Assembly: GCF_031454185.1 (NCBI RefSeq)
Contig: NZ_JAVDQI010000003.1
Span: forward strand, 1-64,000
Source: Methanococcoides alaskense
GTDB taxonomy: Archaea; Halobacteriota; Methanosarcinia; Methanosarcinales; Methanosarcinaceae
Direction of reading: 5' to 3'
Length of the DNA stretch: 64,000 nucleotides
Under the pieces are notes generated by a model. The model had not been told where the DNA came from. It was given only the letters and a program-made list of their open reading frames with translations, and did no database searches. Below are positions 8,084-17,147 of the stretch, piece by piece. Each line of letters starts with the position of its first letter. The stretch's first letter is position 1. Position numbers and translations under genes: made by a program.

Positions 8084-10315
8084 ATGCATCTTATCATAGC
8101 GGAAAAACACATTGCAGCCAAAAGGATAGCAAAGATCCTGGCCCCGAAAGAACCAAAGCAGGTACGTGTCAGTGGAATGGATACGTTCGAATATAAATAC
8201 CCTGATGCAGAGGACAGAACAGTCGTAATGGGCCTGAGCGGGCATATCGTACAGCTCGATTTTCCAAAAGCCTATAACAACTGGCAGAAAGTCGATGCAA
8301 ATGAACTTATCGATGCTGAGGTCATCACTACACCCACCCATGTGAAGATAGTGTCCGCCCTCAGGAAACTAGGAAAAGAAGCTACGCATGTCACCATTGC
8401 TACTGACTACGACCGTGAAGGAGAGCTTATTGGTGTTGAAGCACTGAACATTATCAGGAAAGTGAACCCTGATGTTGAGTTCGATCGTGTGTTCTACAGT
8501 GCCATAACCAAGACGGAGATAGAGGGAGCTTTTGCAGAACCTGCTTCAATTGATTTCGATCTTGCGGGTGCGGGCCATTCCAGACAGGTCATCGACCTTG
8601 TGTGGGGAGCTTCCCTCACACGATACCTTTCTATTTCAGCAGGCAGGCTGGGAAAGCTTTTCCTGTCAGTGGGAAGAGTGCAGTCGCCAACACTTGCATT
8701 GATAGTAGATAAGGAAAAGGAAAGACAAGCATTTGTCTCGAAGCCATACTGGGAGGTCAATGCGATCCTTAAGGATAGCGATGATGCACTGGTCAATGTA
8801 CAGCACAAGAACTCCAAGTTCTGGGAAAAGGAAGAAGCTGATGCCGTAATGGAAGTTATAGGAGATAAGGCATCCGTATCATCCGTGGATAGCTCGAAGA
8901 AGACGGATAAGGTACCAACTCCTTTCAATACCACAGAATTCATCGGTGCTGCAAGTTCCATCGGTTTTACAGCATCCAATGCCATGAGGATAGCAGAATC
9001 CCTTTACACCAATGGTTTTATTTCATATCCAAGGACGGACAATACCGTTTATCCTGCATCCATCGACCTGAGGGCACAGATAGAGATATTCACCAAAGGT
9101 CCTTTCAGGGAATATGCCCAAAAATTGCTTGCAAAAGATGAACTTGTGCCTACACGTGGCAAAAAAGAGACCACGGACCACCCTCCTATCTATCCTGCAT
9201 CCCTTGCAAAGAAGAGTGAACTTAATGAACAGGATTGGAAGCTTTACGAGCTTGTAGTCAGAAGATTCTTCGCAACCTTTGCAGATGAGGCCGAATGGGA
9301 GACCATGAAGGTAAGGTTCGATATCTCTGGCGAGGAATTCAAGGCAAATGGTGCAAGACTTGTGCACCAGGGATGGAGATGGTACTACCCATACAATGCT
9401 CCGCAGGACAGGCTTCTTCCGGCACTCTCTGAAGGAGATGTCCTTGATGTGACCGGCAAGGAGATGCTGGACAAGGAAACTCAGCCACCTGGAAGGTATG
9501 GACAGGGACGTCTGATAAAGCTCATGGAAGACCTTGGCTTGGGTACAAAGGCCACACGCCATGAGATCATCAGTAAGCTATATTCAAGGGCGTACGTCCA
9601 CGGAAATCCGCTTCAGCCTACCAAGACATCCTTTGCAGTGATCGAGGCCCTTGAAAAGTATGCACCGGCCATCACCAAGCATGACATGACCAGTCAGCTT
9701 GAAGAGGATATGGATAGTATCGCTGAAGGGAAGGTCAAGGAAGACAATGTTCTGAAAGAATCAAGAACAATGCTTCATGAAGTGTTCACAGAGCTTGCCA
9801 ATAACAGTGAAAATATATCAGAATCCCTGCGTGCAGGTCTCCGCGAAGATAAAGTAATAGGAGAGTGTTCCGAATGCGGTTCGAAGCTCATGGTCAGAAG
9901 ATCTAAGAGAGGATCCCGTTTTATCGGTTGTAATGGGTATCCGGATTGTAATTTCTCACTTCCACTTCCAAAGAGTGGACAGATCATAGTTACTGAAAAA
10001 ATATGTGAAGAACATGGAATAAATCATGTGAAGATAATCAATCCCGGTAAACGTCCCTGGGATCTAGGATGTCCGCAGTGTAATTTCATCGAGTGGAAGA
10101 AGACGCAGGAAGAAGAAAAGGCCAAGCAGCCAAAGGTCCCTATTCCCGATAAGATCACGGATGTTCCCGGTATCGGAAAGGTCACTGCAGAAAAACTTAA
10201 GAATGCAGAGATCAATACTATTGATGAGTTAAGGCAAGCGAATGCAATTGAGCTTTCAAAAGCCACAAGCCTGCCTGCAGGTAAGATAATGAAATGGCAG
10301 GAACTTGTTACATAA
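8084..10315 (+). CDS. topA: DNA topoisomerase I (type IA)
   Basis: The enzyme relaxes negatively supercoiled DNA through a tyrosine-linked single-strand break. The start MHLIIAEKHIAAKRIAKIL opens the TOPRIM domain, and DYDREGELIG carries its acidic metal residues. The catalytic tyrosine sits in FISYPRTDN. A DLGLGTKATRHEII block follows, then a zinc finger CSECGSKL...GCNGYPDC, further cysteines near the C-terminus (ICEEHG, CPQC), and a terminal helix-hairpin-helix domain (ITDVPGIGKVTAEKL). The frame is open from 7916, but the added 56 residues are hydrophobic, AT-rich and unlike the family. ACTGGAG six bases before the ATG at 8084 fixes the start, giving 743 residues. Confidence 0.95.
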   Translation: MHLIIAEKHIAAKRIAKILAPKEPKQVRVSGMDTFEYKYPDAEDRTVVMGLSGHIVQLDFPKAYNNWQKVDANELIDAEVITTPTHVKIVSALRKLGKEATHVTIATDYDREGELIGVEALNIIRKVNPDVEFDRVFYSAITKTEIEGAFAEPASIDFDLAGAGHSRQVIDLVWGASLTRYLSISAGRLGKLFLSVGRVQSPTLALIVDKEKERQAFVSKPYWEVNAILKDSDDALVNVQHKNSKFWEKEEADAVMEVIGDKASVSSVDSSKKTDKVPTPFNTTEFIGAASSIGFTASNAMRIAESLYTNGFISYPRTDNTVYPASIDLRAQIEIFTKGPFREYAQKLLAKDELVPTRGKKETTDHPPIYPASLAKKSELNEQDWKLYELVVRRFFATFADEAEWETMKVRFDISGEEFKANGARLVHQGWRWYYPYNAPQDRLLPALSEGDVLDVTGKEMLDKETQPPGRYGQGRLIKLMEDLGLGTKATRHEIISKLYSRAYVHGNPLQPTKTSFAVIEALEKYAPAITKHDMTSQLEEDMDSIAEGKVKEDNVLKESRTMLHEVFTELANNSENISESLRAGLREDKVIGECSECGSKLMVRRSKRGSRFIGCNGYPDCNFSLPLPKSGQIIVTEKICEEHGINHVKIINPGKRPWDLGCPQCNFIEWKKTQEEEKAKQPKVPIPDKITDVPGIGKVTAEKLKNAEINTIDELRQANAIELSKATSLPAGKIMKWQELVT

Positions 10316-10338
10316 AACTATAAAAGAGGGGGATAAAC

Positions 10339-11574
10339 TTGAAACTGGGGTTCAAAGGTGGATGTAGAGAAGTTGGACGTTCCGCACTTCTTGTTAATGA
10401 TGAGATACTTGTAGATTATGGGCTCAAACCGGGAGAGCAGCCACTTTACCCGGTGGACTATGTAAACCCAAAAGCCGTTCTTATTTCGCATGGACATCTT
10501 GACCACTGCGGTGCCGTTCCTAATCTGATGGATATGGAGCCTGAGATATTCATGACACCCCCAACAGCTGATCTTGCACAGGTACTTGCAAAAGACACTC
10601 TGAAAATTGCAGAGAGGGAAGGAACACCCGTAGCATTTGACGACCGGGAGATCCAACAGATGGTCTTGAACACCAAGACTTTCGATACAGGTGTGGAGTT
10701 CCATACGCATGGATATACGGCCCAGTTCTACAATGCAGGTCATATACCAGGCTCATCTGCGATCTATCTTGAAAAGGATGGAAAAAGCATTGTATATACT
10801 GGTGATATCTGTACGCAAGAGACACGTCTTGTCCCATCAGCAGATGAATTGCCAGAAGCAGATGCCCTTATCACTGAAAGTACATATTTTGGAGAGGACC
10901 ACCCTACGAGAAAAGAAACTGAAAAGGAGTTCATCGATTCACTCAGGGATACCATCGACCTTGGTGGCAATGTCATTATTCCTGCCTTTGCCATTGGCAG
11001 AACACAGGAGGTCCTGATGATGTTGAGCGATAACGGCATTCCTGCCTATGTGGATGGCATGGGAGTAAGGATCTACAAGCTTCTTATGAACAATCCGGAA
11101 TACTTGAAGGATCCAGAAAAGCTCAAACGTGCTTTTGATAATGCTACAATTGTCAAGGGCCGCAAGAGAGAGAATATATCACTTAACGGAGCAGTTATCG
11201 TTACGACCGCTGGAATGCTCAATGGGGGGCCTGTCCTTCATTACATTAACCGGCTCTACAAGGACCCGAAATCCAAGATAATGCTTACCGGTTATCAGGT
11301 AGAAGGTACCAACGGACGAATGGTACTCGACACCGGTAATATCGATAATGATGGTATTCTCCAGAATCTACGCATGAAGATCGAACAATATGATTTCTCT
11401 GCACATTCCGGTGACAAAGAGCTTAAAGCCATGGTAAAGCAGTTCTGCGATAAGGGTGGAGAAAAGGTATTTACGATGCATGGTGAAAATACCGAGCAGT
11501 TCGCACAATGGGTGACGGATGAGATAGGTGTTGAGGCTTACGCACCTGCCAATGGTGAAGATTTCACCATTTGA
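10339..11574 (+). CDS. Beta-CASP metallo-beta-lactamase RNase (archaeal CPSF-like, short form)
   Basis: This 411-residue protein has the zinc-binding SHGHLDHCG motif near residue 52, an NAGHIPGSS motif with a further metal histidine, TGDI, and C-terminal beta-CASP histidines in DFSAHSGDKEL and TMHGE. These are the marks of archaeal CPSF/RNase J type nucleases that process or degrade RNA. It lacks the two N-terminal KH domains of aCPSF1, so it is the short aCPSF2-like class. The TTG start is backed by AGAGGGGG seven bases upstream, and the gap to topA is only 23 bases. A strong terminator follows. Confidence 0.9.
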   Translation: MKLGFKGGCREVGRSALLVNDEILVDYGLKPGEQPLYPVDYVNPKAVLISHGHLDHCGAVPNLMDMEPEIFMTPPTADLAQVLAKDTLKIAEREGTPVAFDDREIQQMVLNTKTFDTGVEFHTHGYTAQFYNAGHIPGSSAIYLEKDGKSIVYTGDICTQETRLVPSADELPEADALITESTYFGEDHPTRKETEKEFIDSLRDTIDLGGNVIIPAFAIGRTQEVLMMLSDNGIPAYVDGMGVRIYKLLMNNPEYLKDPEKLKRAFDNATIVKGRKRENISLNGAVIVTTAGMLNGGPVLHYINRLYKDPKSKIMLTGYQVEGTNGRMVLDTGNIDNDGILQNLRMKIEQYDFSAHSGDKELKAMVKQFCDKGGEKVFTMHGENTEQFAQWVTDEIGVEAYAPANGEDFTI

Positions 11575-11582
11575 TTTTATTA

Positions 11583-11613
11583 TGCCACTTTTGAAAGTGG
11601 CAATCTTTTTTTT
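11583..11613 (+). terminator. Hairpin and T-run terminator after the RNase gene
   Basis: TGCCACTT and AAGTGGCA form a perfect eight-pair stem around a TTGA loop, followed by ATCTTTTTTTT. It ends the topA-RNase transcript. Confidence 0.85.
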
Positions 11614-11775
11614 AGATTTGTACCAGCTTCATTAAAGAACGAGAAAAAGAGCTAGTATAGAAAATGAAAGTTGAAAAAGAAGAAAAAGGAAAGAACAGCT
11701 TCCTAATATATCCCGCTAAATAATATTTAGTATCGGATCGATCAAAGGAGGCATGGGTAATTACAAGGAGCTGTA

Positions 11776-11901
11776 TTATTTTACGGGAATTCTTATAAAT
11801 GCCTGTCCTGAACTTGAAAAGAAACCATTTTGTTCCTTTTCGCTTATAAGCATAGCAAAATATTCATCTTCATCTTTCTTTAAACTCTCTTTGTTCCTCA
11901 T
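11776..11901 (-). CDS. Candidate small protein of 41 residues
   Basis: A frame of 41 codons begins with ATG at 11901 behind GAGGGGATAAT, a good ribosome site with five-base spacing. A TATA-like element sits about 90 bases upstream on the same strand. The peptide starts MRNKESLKKDEDEYFAM and is charged in its first half and glycine/serine-rich in the second (NGFFSSSGQ), with no membrane segment and no cysteines. I do not recognise it. The site and promoter together raise it above chance, but conservation in related genomes would be needed to call it real. Confidence 0.45.
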   Translation of the reverse strand: MRNKESLKKDEDEYFAMLISEKEQNGFFSSSGQAFIRIPVK

Positions 11902-11983
11902 ATTATCCCCTCTATTTTAAGCATATAGAATGCAATCAGAGGACCACGCCATAACCCCCATCATAATAATAATCATATCGTGT

Positions 11984-12001
11984 ACTGTATATAGCTTTTA
12001 C
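11984..12001 (-). promoter_or_regulatory. Possible TATA box for the 41-codon gene
   Basis: Read on the minus strand, AAAGCTATATACAG resembles an archaeal TATA box with a purine-rich BRE side. Its predicted start site would give a leader of about 60 bases for the small frame at 11901. Confidence 0.35.
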
Positions 12002-12096
12002 GATAAAATATTAAAAAAACAGAACCATCAAAAAGCATAAAAACAAATTTAGGAATAATATGAAGAAATTAAAAATAGAGAAAGTAAACGGAATTA

Positions 12097-12705
12097 TCAG
12101 CAAAGATCGAATCGACCCAGATCTTCAAGAGTATTAATATTAATAAGGCTTTTAAGTTGAGGATCGAATTCCTTTAGCAGCTCGATGTTGACCTTTGCAA
12201 CATCATCCAGCTCAAAGACTGGTGCCAGTATAAATTTTCTGTTCGACCGTATGGAGCTTTCTATCAGAGGCAACAGCGGCTCAATGCGGTAGACACTGCA
12301 CAAAGGCTCTATTGAACCATCGTTGCGCACGGGGACCGCTGCATCATGCCCTTTTGCACAATGGAACATGAACTTCACGACCTCTTTATCAATGAAAGGC
12401 ATGTCGCATGCCGTTACAAAGATGTATTCACCTTTCGCCTTTTTAAATCCTTCAAGCATACCGGCAAGCGGACCTACGTCCTGATAAGTATCGAACACCA
12501 TTTCCTTGCCACAGGCATCGTCTGCAAGCTCCTGTGCCTGCCCTTCATCCCTTACAGAAACTATGACATCGTCCACGATATACTCAAGTATCCCAATTGT
12601 CCGTTCAAGTAGAGACCTACCGCCACTGCACCGTATAAGCGATTTCTCTACATTTCCAAGACGCCTGCCACGCCCACCTGCAAGAATAAGTGCTGATAAG
12701 CTCAT
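12097..12705 (-). CDS. mobA: Molybdenum cofactor guanylyltransferase-like protein
   Basis: The 202-residue protein starts with the nucleotidyltransferase motif LILAGGRGRRLG (residues 6-17) and has DVGPLAGMLEG and VTACDMPFID, the GxxxG and D-x-P blocks of MobA. MobA transfers GMP to molybdopterin to make the bis-MGD or tungsten form used by formylmethanofuran dehydrogenase and similar enzymes. A related CofC-type or sugar nucleotidyltransferase is a less likely alternative. It stands alone here, transcribed away from the DUF2148 gene. Confidence 0.82.
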   Translation of the reverse strand: MSLSALILAGGRGRRLGNVEKSLIRCSGGRSLLERTIGILEYIVDDVIVSVRDEGQAQELADDACGKEMVFDTYQDVGPLAGMLEGFKKAKGEYIFVTACDMPFIDKEVVKFMFHCAKGHDAAVPVRNDGSIEPLCSVYRIEPLLPLIESSIRSNRKFILAPVFELDDVAKVNIELLKEFDPQLKSLININTLEDLGRFDLC

Positions 12706-12788
12706 CAGAATCTAATTTGGAATATTAGTACATATAAGTAAGCCTGAAAGCAGAAAATATTAAGTTCAAAAATGTCATATATAGATAT

Positions 12789-13334
12789 ATGATCACAAAT
12801 CCAGAATCCGAGAATATCGAAGTGATGGCAAAAATGATATTGACCGCAGCAAGGACAGCTCCAAAAGCAAAGGGGAAAGACAGCATTATTACCGGGCTTC
12901 TGGAACCATCCGACATAAAGATACTTGCAGACTCCATGGATGCAATGGCAGAAAGCAAAGGAGAAGGATTTGGGTTCTTCAACCGTAATGCTCAAACCGT
13001 CAGGGATGCGGATGCAGTAATACTCATTGGCCTTAAGACGTCAGAACCATCAGGATTGAACTGTGGTGCATGCGGTTTTCCCACATGCAAGGAAATGATA
13101 GAACAGCCACTGGTCAAAGCCGATTTTAACGGCCCGAAATGTGCCTTCAAGTACATTGATCTCGGGATCGCACTGGGAAGTGCAGCAGCAAAAGCAAAGG
13201 ACCTTTGCATCGACAACAGGATAATGTACACCATTGGAGCAGGTGCATTAGCAGTCGGATTACTTGATGCCGATATTGCATGCGGAATGCCTCTTAGTAT
13301 AAAAGGAAAGAACATATTCTTTGACAGGAAATGA
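12789..13334 (+). CDS. DUF2148 ferredoxin-like domain protein
   Basis: The family is recognised by the NCGACGFPTCKEM cysteine cluster in the middle (about residues 93-105) and the preceding MILTAARTAPKAKGKD and DAVILIGLK segments. The four-cysteine CxxCxxxxC pattern resembles iron-sulfur proteins such as the acsC/Fdh-type Fe4S motif. Proteins of this family are common in methanogens and anaerobes, and their reaction is not known. A TATA-like CATATATAGATATATG is directly before the ATG, so the message may be leaderless or nearly so. Confidence 0.8.
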   Translation: MITNPESENIEVMAKMILTAARTAPKAKGKDSIITGLLEPSDIKILADSMDAMAESKGEGFGFFNRNAQTVRDADAVILIGLKTSEPSGLNCGACGFPTCKEMIEQPLVKADFNGPKCAFKYIDLGIALGSAAAKAKDLCIDNRIMYTIGAGALAVGLLDADIACGMPLSIKGKNIFFDRK

Positions 13335-13385
13335 ACTTGCATAAGGAGGAGGTCAGGAAAGACCCCGACGCCCCCCACTTCTGCA

Positions 13386-14273
13386 TCATTCACCCTTGAT
13401 AACTCGAACGACCTCATCCAAGTCCTTTTCAATATTGTACTTCCGCTTGAAATGAGTAAGCACATTGAAGACATCACGTCTGAGCAGATCTTCTGCATTA
13501 AGATGATCAAGGGTCACATACTGTGGCCAGTCGATGAACTCAACACCTTCCTCACTGACAAAGATATTGTATTCACTAAGGTCTGAATGGATTATACCCA
13601 GAGAATGGACCTTGGCCATTTGCGAAAGGATCTCCTCAAGTACCCAGTTCGGTTCAGTGAGCTTTGTTTTAACAAGAAGGCTGCCCTTTGCAGGAGCCAT
13701 CACAATAGCATGTCGATTATAATCAAGAGGCTTTGGAATTGAGATCTCGGAGTACAGCTGTTCCATAATGTCGAACTCTCGCTTTGCCGAAAGCCTTGCA
13801 GCATATATCCATGAGAAATGTTCACGGTAAGCAAGGTGCTCACGACCCCTTTTTACACTCTTGAAACTGGTACGGCCTTCCCGGTGGAACTTAATAATGA
13901 CCGTAGTAGGATCTCCAATAGCAAGTTCAGGTTCCCTGATAGCCTCATGCACTACAGACTCTTTACCCACACCGACCTCATCGCCAATTGCGCTGACAGA
14001 TCCCCTCTTGACAAAAGTGTTCAAAGCGAGTGCATCATAACCGTCAAAATATATCTGATAGCCCTCGTAGGGAGTTTTCGTGCCCACGACCATATTAGAC
14101 CTGAAAAGCTGAAGGAGCTTATATTCAAGCTGACTATATGAGAATCTAGTATATTTCCGGACCTCCTCAACAGGAACCCACTCATAGTGTTTCATTCCTA
14201 TTTCGATACCCATCAGTATACGAAGGTCTTTACTATCCAGTTGCCTGAATAATTTTACTACATCATCTATCAT
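13386..14273 (-). CDS. rio2: RIO-type serine/threonine protein kinase Rio2
   Basis: The first about 85 residues form the winged-helix domain of Rio2 (DSKDLRILMGIEIGMKHYEWVP). The kinase domain follows, with a GVGKESVVHEA nucleotide loop, the catalytic HSDLSEYNIFV and the metal-binding EFIDWPQYV. Rio2 acts in maturation of the small ribosomal subunit. At 295 residues it has the normal archaeal length. It converges with the DUF2148 gene and starts 57 bases from the DUF2111 gene on the same strand. Confidence 0.95.
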   Translation of the reverse strand: MIDDVVKLFRQLDSKDLRILMGIEIGMKHYEWVPVEEVRKYTRFSYSQLEYKLLQLFRSNMVVGTKTPYEGYQIYFDGYDALALNTFVKRGSVSAIGDEVGVGKESVVHEAIREPELAIGDPTTVIIKFHREGRTSFKSVKRGREHLAYREHFSWIYAARLSAKREFDIMEQLYSEISIPKPLDYNRHAIVMAPAKGSLLVKTKLTEPNWVLEEILSQMAKVHSLGIIHSDLSEYNIFVSEEGVEFIDWPQYVTLDHLNAEDLLRRDVFNVLTHFKRKYNIEKDLDEVVRVIKGE

Positions 14274-14330
14274 CGACTGTTATCCTCCCGAATCATAAAG
14301 ATAGTTTTTGGTCGTACAACAACAACACGA

Positions 14331-14723
14331 TCAAGAAAGACGTTTCCTTGACTCCTCCACCTCATCCACAATATCAGGATATTCGCGGAATACAGATAGA
14401 ATATCAAGTGCAGCGACAAGGTCTACCACCCCAATAGCCCCAACAACCTCCCCATCAGAAGTCCTGATAGGAGCTACGACCACTGCCTTTCCTTTGTAGA
14501 CACCTTCTGTCGGCATTTTTCTTATGATCTTGTTGGCCTGGAGGACCTCTTCAAGAACAGGACCAGTATAATCATCATCCACAACAACTCCCCTTTCCAT
14601 ACGAAGCCCTTTGAAATTCTTACTCCGGATCGTAACAGGGATCCCAAGCACAGCATGCACTGCCTCAGCGATTGGTTTAAGGTCTTCAGGTTTTGAATCG
14701 CAACATATTTTCAAACATATCAT
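14331..14723 (-). CDS. DUF2111 protein of methanogens
   Basis: The 130-residue protein has the DUF2111 pattern: a short cysteine-containing start (MICLKICCDSK), AVHAVLGIPVTIRSKNFKGLR, then TYPIR-like VVAPIRTSDGEVVGAIGVVDL. The family is almost confined to methanogens, and its second half looks like a small-molecule sensor fold related to GAF/PAS. Function is unknown. GGTGGAATAAAAT before the ATG is a clear ribosome site. It is co-oriented with Rio2 downstream and thioredoxin reductase. Confidence 0.75.
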   Translation of the reverse strand: MICLKICCDSKPEDLKPIAEAVHAVLGIPVTIRSKNFKGLRMERGVVVDDDYTGPVLEEVLQANKIIRKMPTEGVYKGKAVVVAPIRTSDGEVVGAIGVVDLVAALDILSVFREYPDIVDEVEESRKRLS

Positions 14724-14785
14724 ATTTTATTCCACCTTAATGATATTTAGATATTTAAAATAATCCAAAATGAACAGAACGAGAG

Positions 14786-15706
14786 TTATTTCCCACCCCT
14801 ATTGAGTCCGGAAACATAATTATAAGCTTCGAACGCTGCAATTACGCCATCACTTGCAGCCGTTATGACCTGTCGCAAAATAGCAGTGCGACAATCACCA
14901 ACCGCAAAAATACCCTTTTCAGAACATTCCATCTTTTCATTGGTTATGATGAAGCCATATTCGTCCTTATCCACATCCACAAATCCAGTATTAGGCTCCA
15001 CACCCACATATACAAAGACACCATCGATAGGAACTCTACGGACCTCATCGGCATTGATATCACGTATAACTGCCTCCCTCACGACAGAATCCCCGACAAT
15101 TTCCTCAAGAGTAGTGTCCCATAAGAACTCAATATTCGGTCTGGCAAAAGCCCTTTCCTGAAGTATTTTCGAAGCTCGCAACTCAGCCCTTCGATGAACG
15201 ACACAAACAGATGCAGCCACATCAGAAAGGATAAGAGTATCCGTAATTGCAGACTCACCTCCACCAACCACTATTACATTACGGCCTGAAAAGAAAGGAC
15301 CGTCGCAAGTAGCACAATAGGAAACGCCTTTTCCACGGAACTCAGCCTCCCCCGGAATTCCAAGATGTTTAGGTTCTGCACCGGTTGCAATAATAACACT
15401 GCTCGCTTCAAGATCACCTTCAGAGGTATGGACGATCTTCTTATCCCCCTCCGACCGAACCTCAAGGACATCCTTATCCTCAACAACGACTCCTGCTGCC
15501 TTTGCATGTTCGGCAAATTTGTCCATAAGCTCCATACCACCGATGGATGGAAAGCCCGGATAGTTCTCCACATTACCAGTAGTTGATATCTGCCCGCTAA
15601 TAAATCCTTTTTCAAGAACGAGCGTATTGAGACCATACCTTGCAGCATATATCCCTGCAGAAAGACCTCCAGGCCCTCCGCCAATGATTATAAGATCATA
15701 GACCAC
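14786..15706 (-). CDS. trxB: Thioredoxin reductase
   Basis: The protein has the FAD motif GGGPGGLSAG at its start, the redox-active CATCDGPFF pair in the NAD(P)H domain, a second dinucleotide motif VGGGESA and C-terminal GIFAVGDCR. It reduces the small thioredoxin encoded just upstream. A longer frame reaches 15781, but that would run into the thioredoxin gene. GTG at 15706, preceded by GATGGGGT, gives 306 residues, the family length. The NAD(P)H-binding HRRAELRAS region resembles NADPH-using forms, though some methanogen homologues take electrons from F420H2 or ferredoxin. Confidence 0.93.
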   Translation of the reverse strand: MVYDLIIIGGGPGGLSAGIYAARYGLNTLVLEKGFISGQISTTGNVENYPGFPSIGGMELMDKFAEHAKAAGVVVEDKDVLEVRSEGDKKIVHTSEGDLEASSVIIATGAEPKHLGIPGEAEFRGKGVSYCATCDGPFFSGRNVIVVGGGESAITDTLILSDVAASVCVVHRRAELRASKILQERAFARPNIEFLWDTTLEEIVGDSVVREAVIRDINADEVRRVPIDGVFVYVGVEPNTGFVDVDKDEYGFIITNEKMECSEKGIFAVGDCRTAILRQVITAASDGVIAAFEAYNYVSGLNRGGK

Positions 15707-15719
15707 TTTAAATACCCCA

Positions 15720-15962
15720 TCAGGATAGCATAGAAACAGCTTTTTCCTTATCAGGAACGCCAACAAATGCCACTTCCCCATCGATAATAGTGGTAGGAAC
15801 CGACATTATAGAATACTCCTCTGCAAGTTTTTCACCTTCAGGAGTGTCAAAGTCAATTTCATCATAATCAAAATCATGCGTCTCTTTTAAGCTCTGCCAG
15901 AGCTTCTTTGCTTCAGGACAGACATGACACCATGAAGCATGAACAAGTATAACTTTTGTCAT
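15720..15962 (-). CDS. Small thioredoxin/glutaredoxin-like protein
   Basis: This 80-residue protein has the active site WCHVCP (residues about 11-16) and the cis-proline segment MSVPTTIID, giving the compact archaeal thioredoxin fold. It reduces disulfides in target proteins and is recharged by the reductase 13 bases downstream. A TTG directly before the ATG extends the frame by one codon, but GGGGGAT with seven-base spacing suits the ATG at 15962. Confidence 0.9.
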   Translation of the reverse strand: MTKVILVHASWCHVCPEAKKLWQSLKETHDFDYDEIDFDTPEGEKLAEEYSIMSVPTTIIDGEVAFVGVPDKEKAVSMLS

Positions 15963-16025
15963 CAATTAATCCCCCTATAATTCTATTAATGTATATAATA
16001 AGAAACTCATCCAATAAATACAATA

Positions 16026-16060
16026 CTAAAAAAAGAAAGAGGAAATACCCGATCATCGGG
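16026..16060 (-). terminator. Terminator after the lipoprotein gene
   Basis: On the minus strand CCCGAT-G-ATCGGG forms a tight six-pair hairpin and is followed by a T-rich run (TATTTCCTCTTTCTTTTTTT). It lies just past the stop of the gene at 16072. Confidence 0.65.
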
Positions 16061-16071
16061 CACCCAGACCC

Positions 16072-17028
16072 TTATTGAACGTTGAGCCAGGCCTGATCTA
16101 GCTGTCCACTGTAACGTGTCCCACCAAATTTAAATACAGCGGTCGGCTCTTCTATCGCAGCCCACCCCGGAACATTTGGAGTGAGCTTCCAGGTCTGCTT
16201 CACAGATTCCCCCGGATCGATATTACCAAAAGAAAGAGTGGCCTTTTTCACTTTAACACTAGCTGGAAATGTTGCAATTATTATAAGATTCTCATAAGGG
16301 TGTTGATAGAAGTTCTTCACCCATACATCGACCTCAACAATCTGGCCGGATGCACACTGAGCAGGTGGCATGATCTTAATGAACTGTGCAAGAGCACTAC
16401 TTTCAACAGGTACCGCATTAGAGATATCCACGCTCGAAACTGCACTACACCCAGCTTGCTTCTTTTTATTTATGACAAAGCCAACTAAGAGAATAGCAAT
16501 TGAAACACCACCAATTAACGTTGTATTATCAACTAATGGATCAATTTGTGTCGAAGGCACAGTCACATTTACAGAATCCATATCCGATTGAGAGATAGGG
16601 GTGTCAAAATCCACTTTTGTCACAAGCCATTGACTACCGATCTTTTGTGTCCTGAGATATACCTGTTTTTGAACAGAACCTACAACCTTTTCCCTCTCAA
16701 AAATACTCACATTACAATCAGCAGTCACATAAGCAACTTTGTCCTCGACTGTAATATTATTCAAGGTTATCTGCTGAATAGAACCTGCAGGAATACCCTT
16801 GTTCTTAAATTTTAGATTAAGGGTTGCAGGTACAACAAAATCAGTACCTTCATAATAAGATAATGCGGTCTCAAATTCACCCTCATTAAATGAGGTGAGA
16901 AAATTCAGGACAGTCTCATTAATTGCTTCTTGCGAGCCTGAGCTGAGGCAACCGCTACCACCCGTAATGACCAGAATAATAAAGAAAATGCATGCACATG
17001 ACAATACTTTTTCAAACAACGCCACCAT
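16072..17028 (-). CDS. Secreted lipoprotein-like membrane protein
   Basis: The 318-residue protein has an N-terminal hydrophobic signal ending in GGSGC, a lipobox-like site that would place a lipidated cysteine near residue 27. A DUF4878/NTF2-like domain follows (FLTSFNEGEFETALSYY; WLVTKVDFDTP), then a transmembrane helix near residues 170-188 (GGVSIAILLVGFVI) ended by KKK. The last third is a CARDB/DUF11-like beta-sandwich (VEVDVWVKN, GNIDPGESVKQTWKL). The order implies one domain outside and, unless the inner helix is peripheral, one inside. No function is assigned. It is co-oriented with the archaellin upstream but separated by a terminator. Confidence 0.55.
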   Translation of the reverse strand: MVALFEKVLSCACIFFIILVITGGSGCLSSGSQEAINETVLNFLTSFNEGEFETALSYYEGTDFVVPATLNLKFKNKGIPAGSIQQITLNNITVEDKVAYVTADCNVSIFEREKVVGSVQKQVYLRTQKIGSQWLVTKVDFDTPISQSDMDSVNVTVPSTQIDPLVDNTTLIGGVSIAILLVGFVINKKKQAGCSAVSSVDISNAVPVESSALAQFIKIMPPAQCASGQIVEVDVWVKNFYQHPYENLIIIATFPASVKVKKATLSFGNIDPGESVKQTWKLTPNVPGWAAIEEPTAVFKFGGTRYSGQLDQAWLNVQ

Positions 17029-17106
17029 AAGATAATAGCCCCTTCTTTAAAATTATAATAAAGATAAATTTCAATATATATTGATAAAAATGAATTAAAA
17101 CAAAGC

Positions 17107-17147
17107 GCAATAAAAAAATAAAAAGATAAGGTGAATTATTTCACCTT
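17107..17147 (-). terminator. Terminator of the archaellin gene
   Basis: AAGGTGAA and TTCACCTT pair around TTAT and overlap the archaellin stop codon. Read on the minus strand the hairpin is followed by ATCTTTTTATTTTTTTATTG. Confidence 0.8.

Larger units (their letters stand above)
11614..12096. other. AT-rich gap with one candidate small gene
   Basis: Apart from the minus-strand 41-codon frame at 11776-11901, this stretch shows no supported gene. A 19-codon plus-strand frame starting at the ATG near 11663 (MKVEKEEKGK...) has no ribosome site or family and is not called. Confidence 0.4.
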
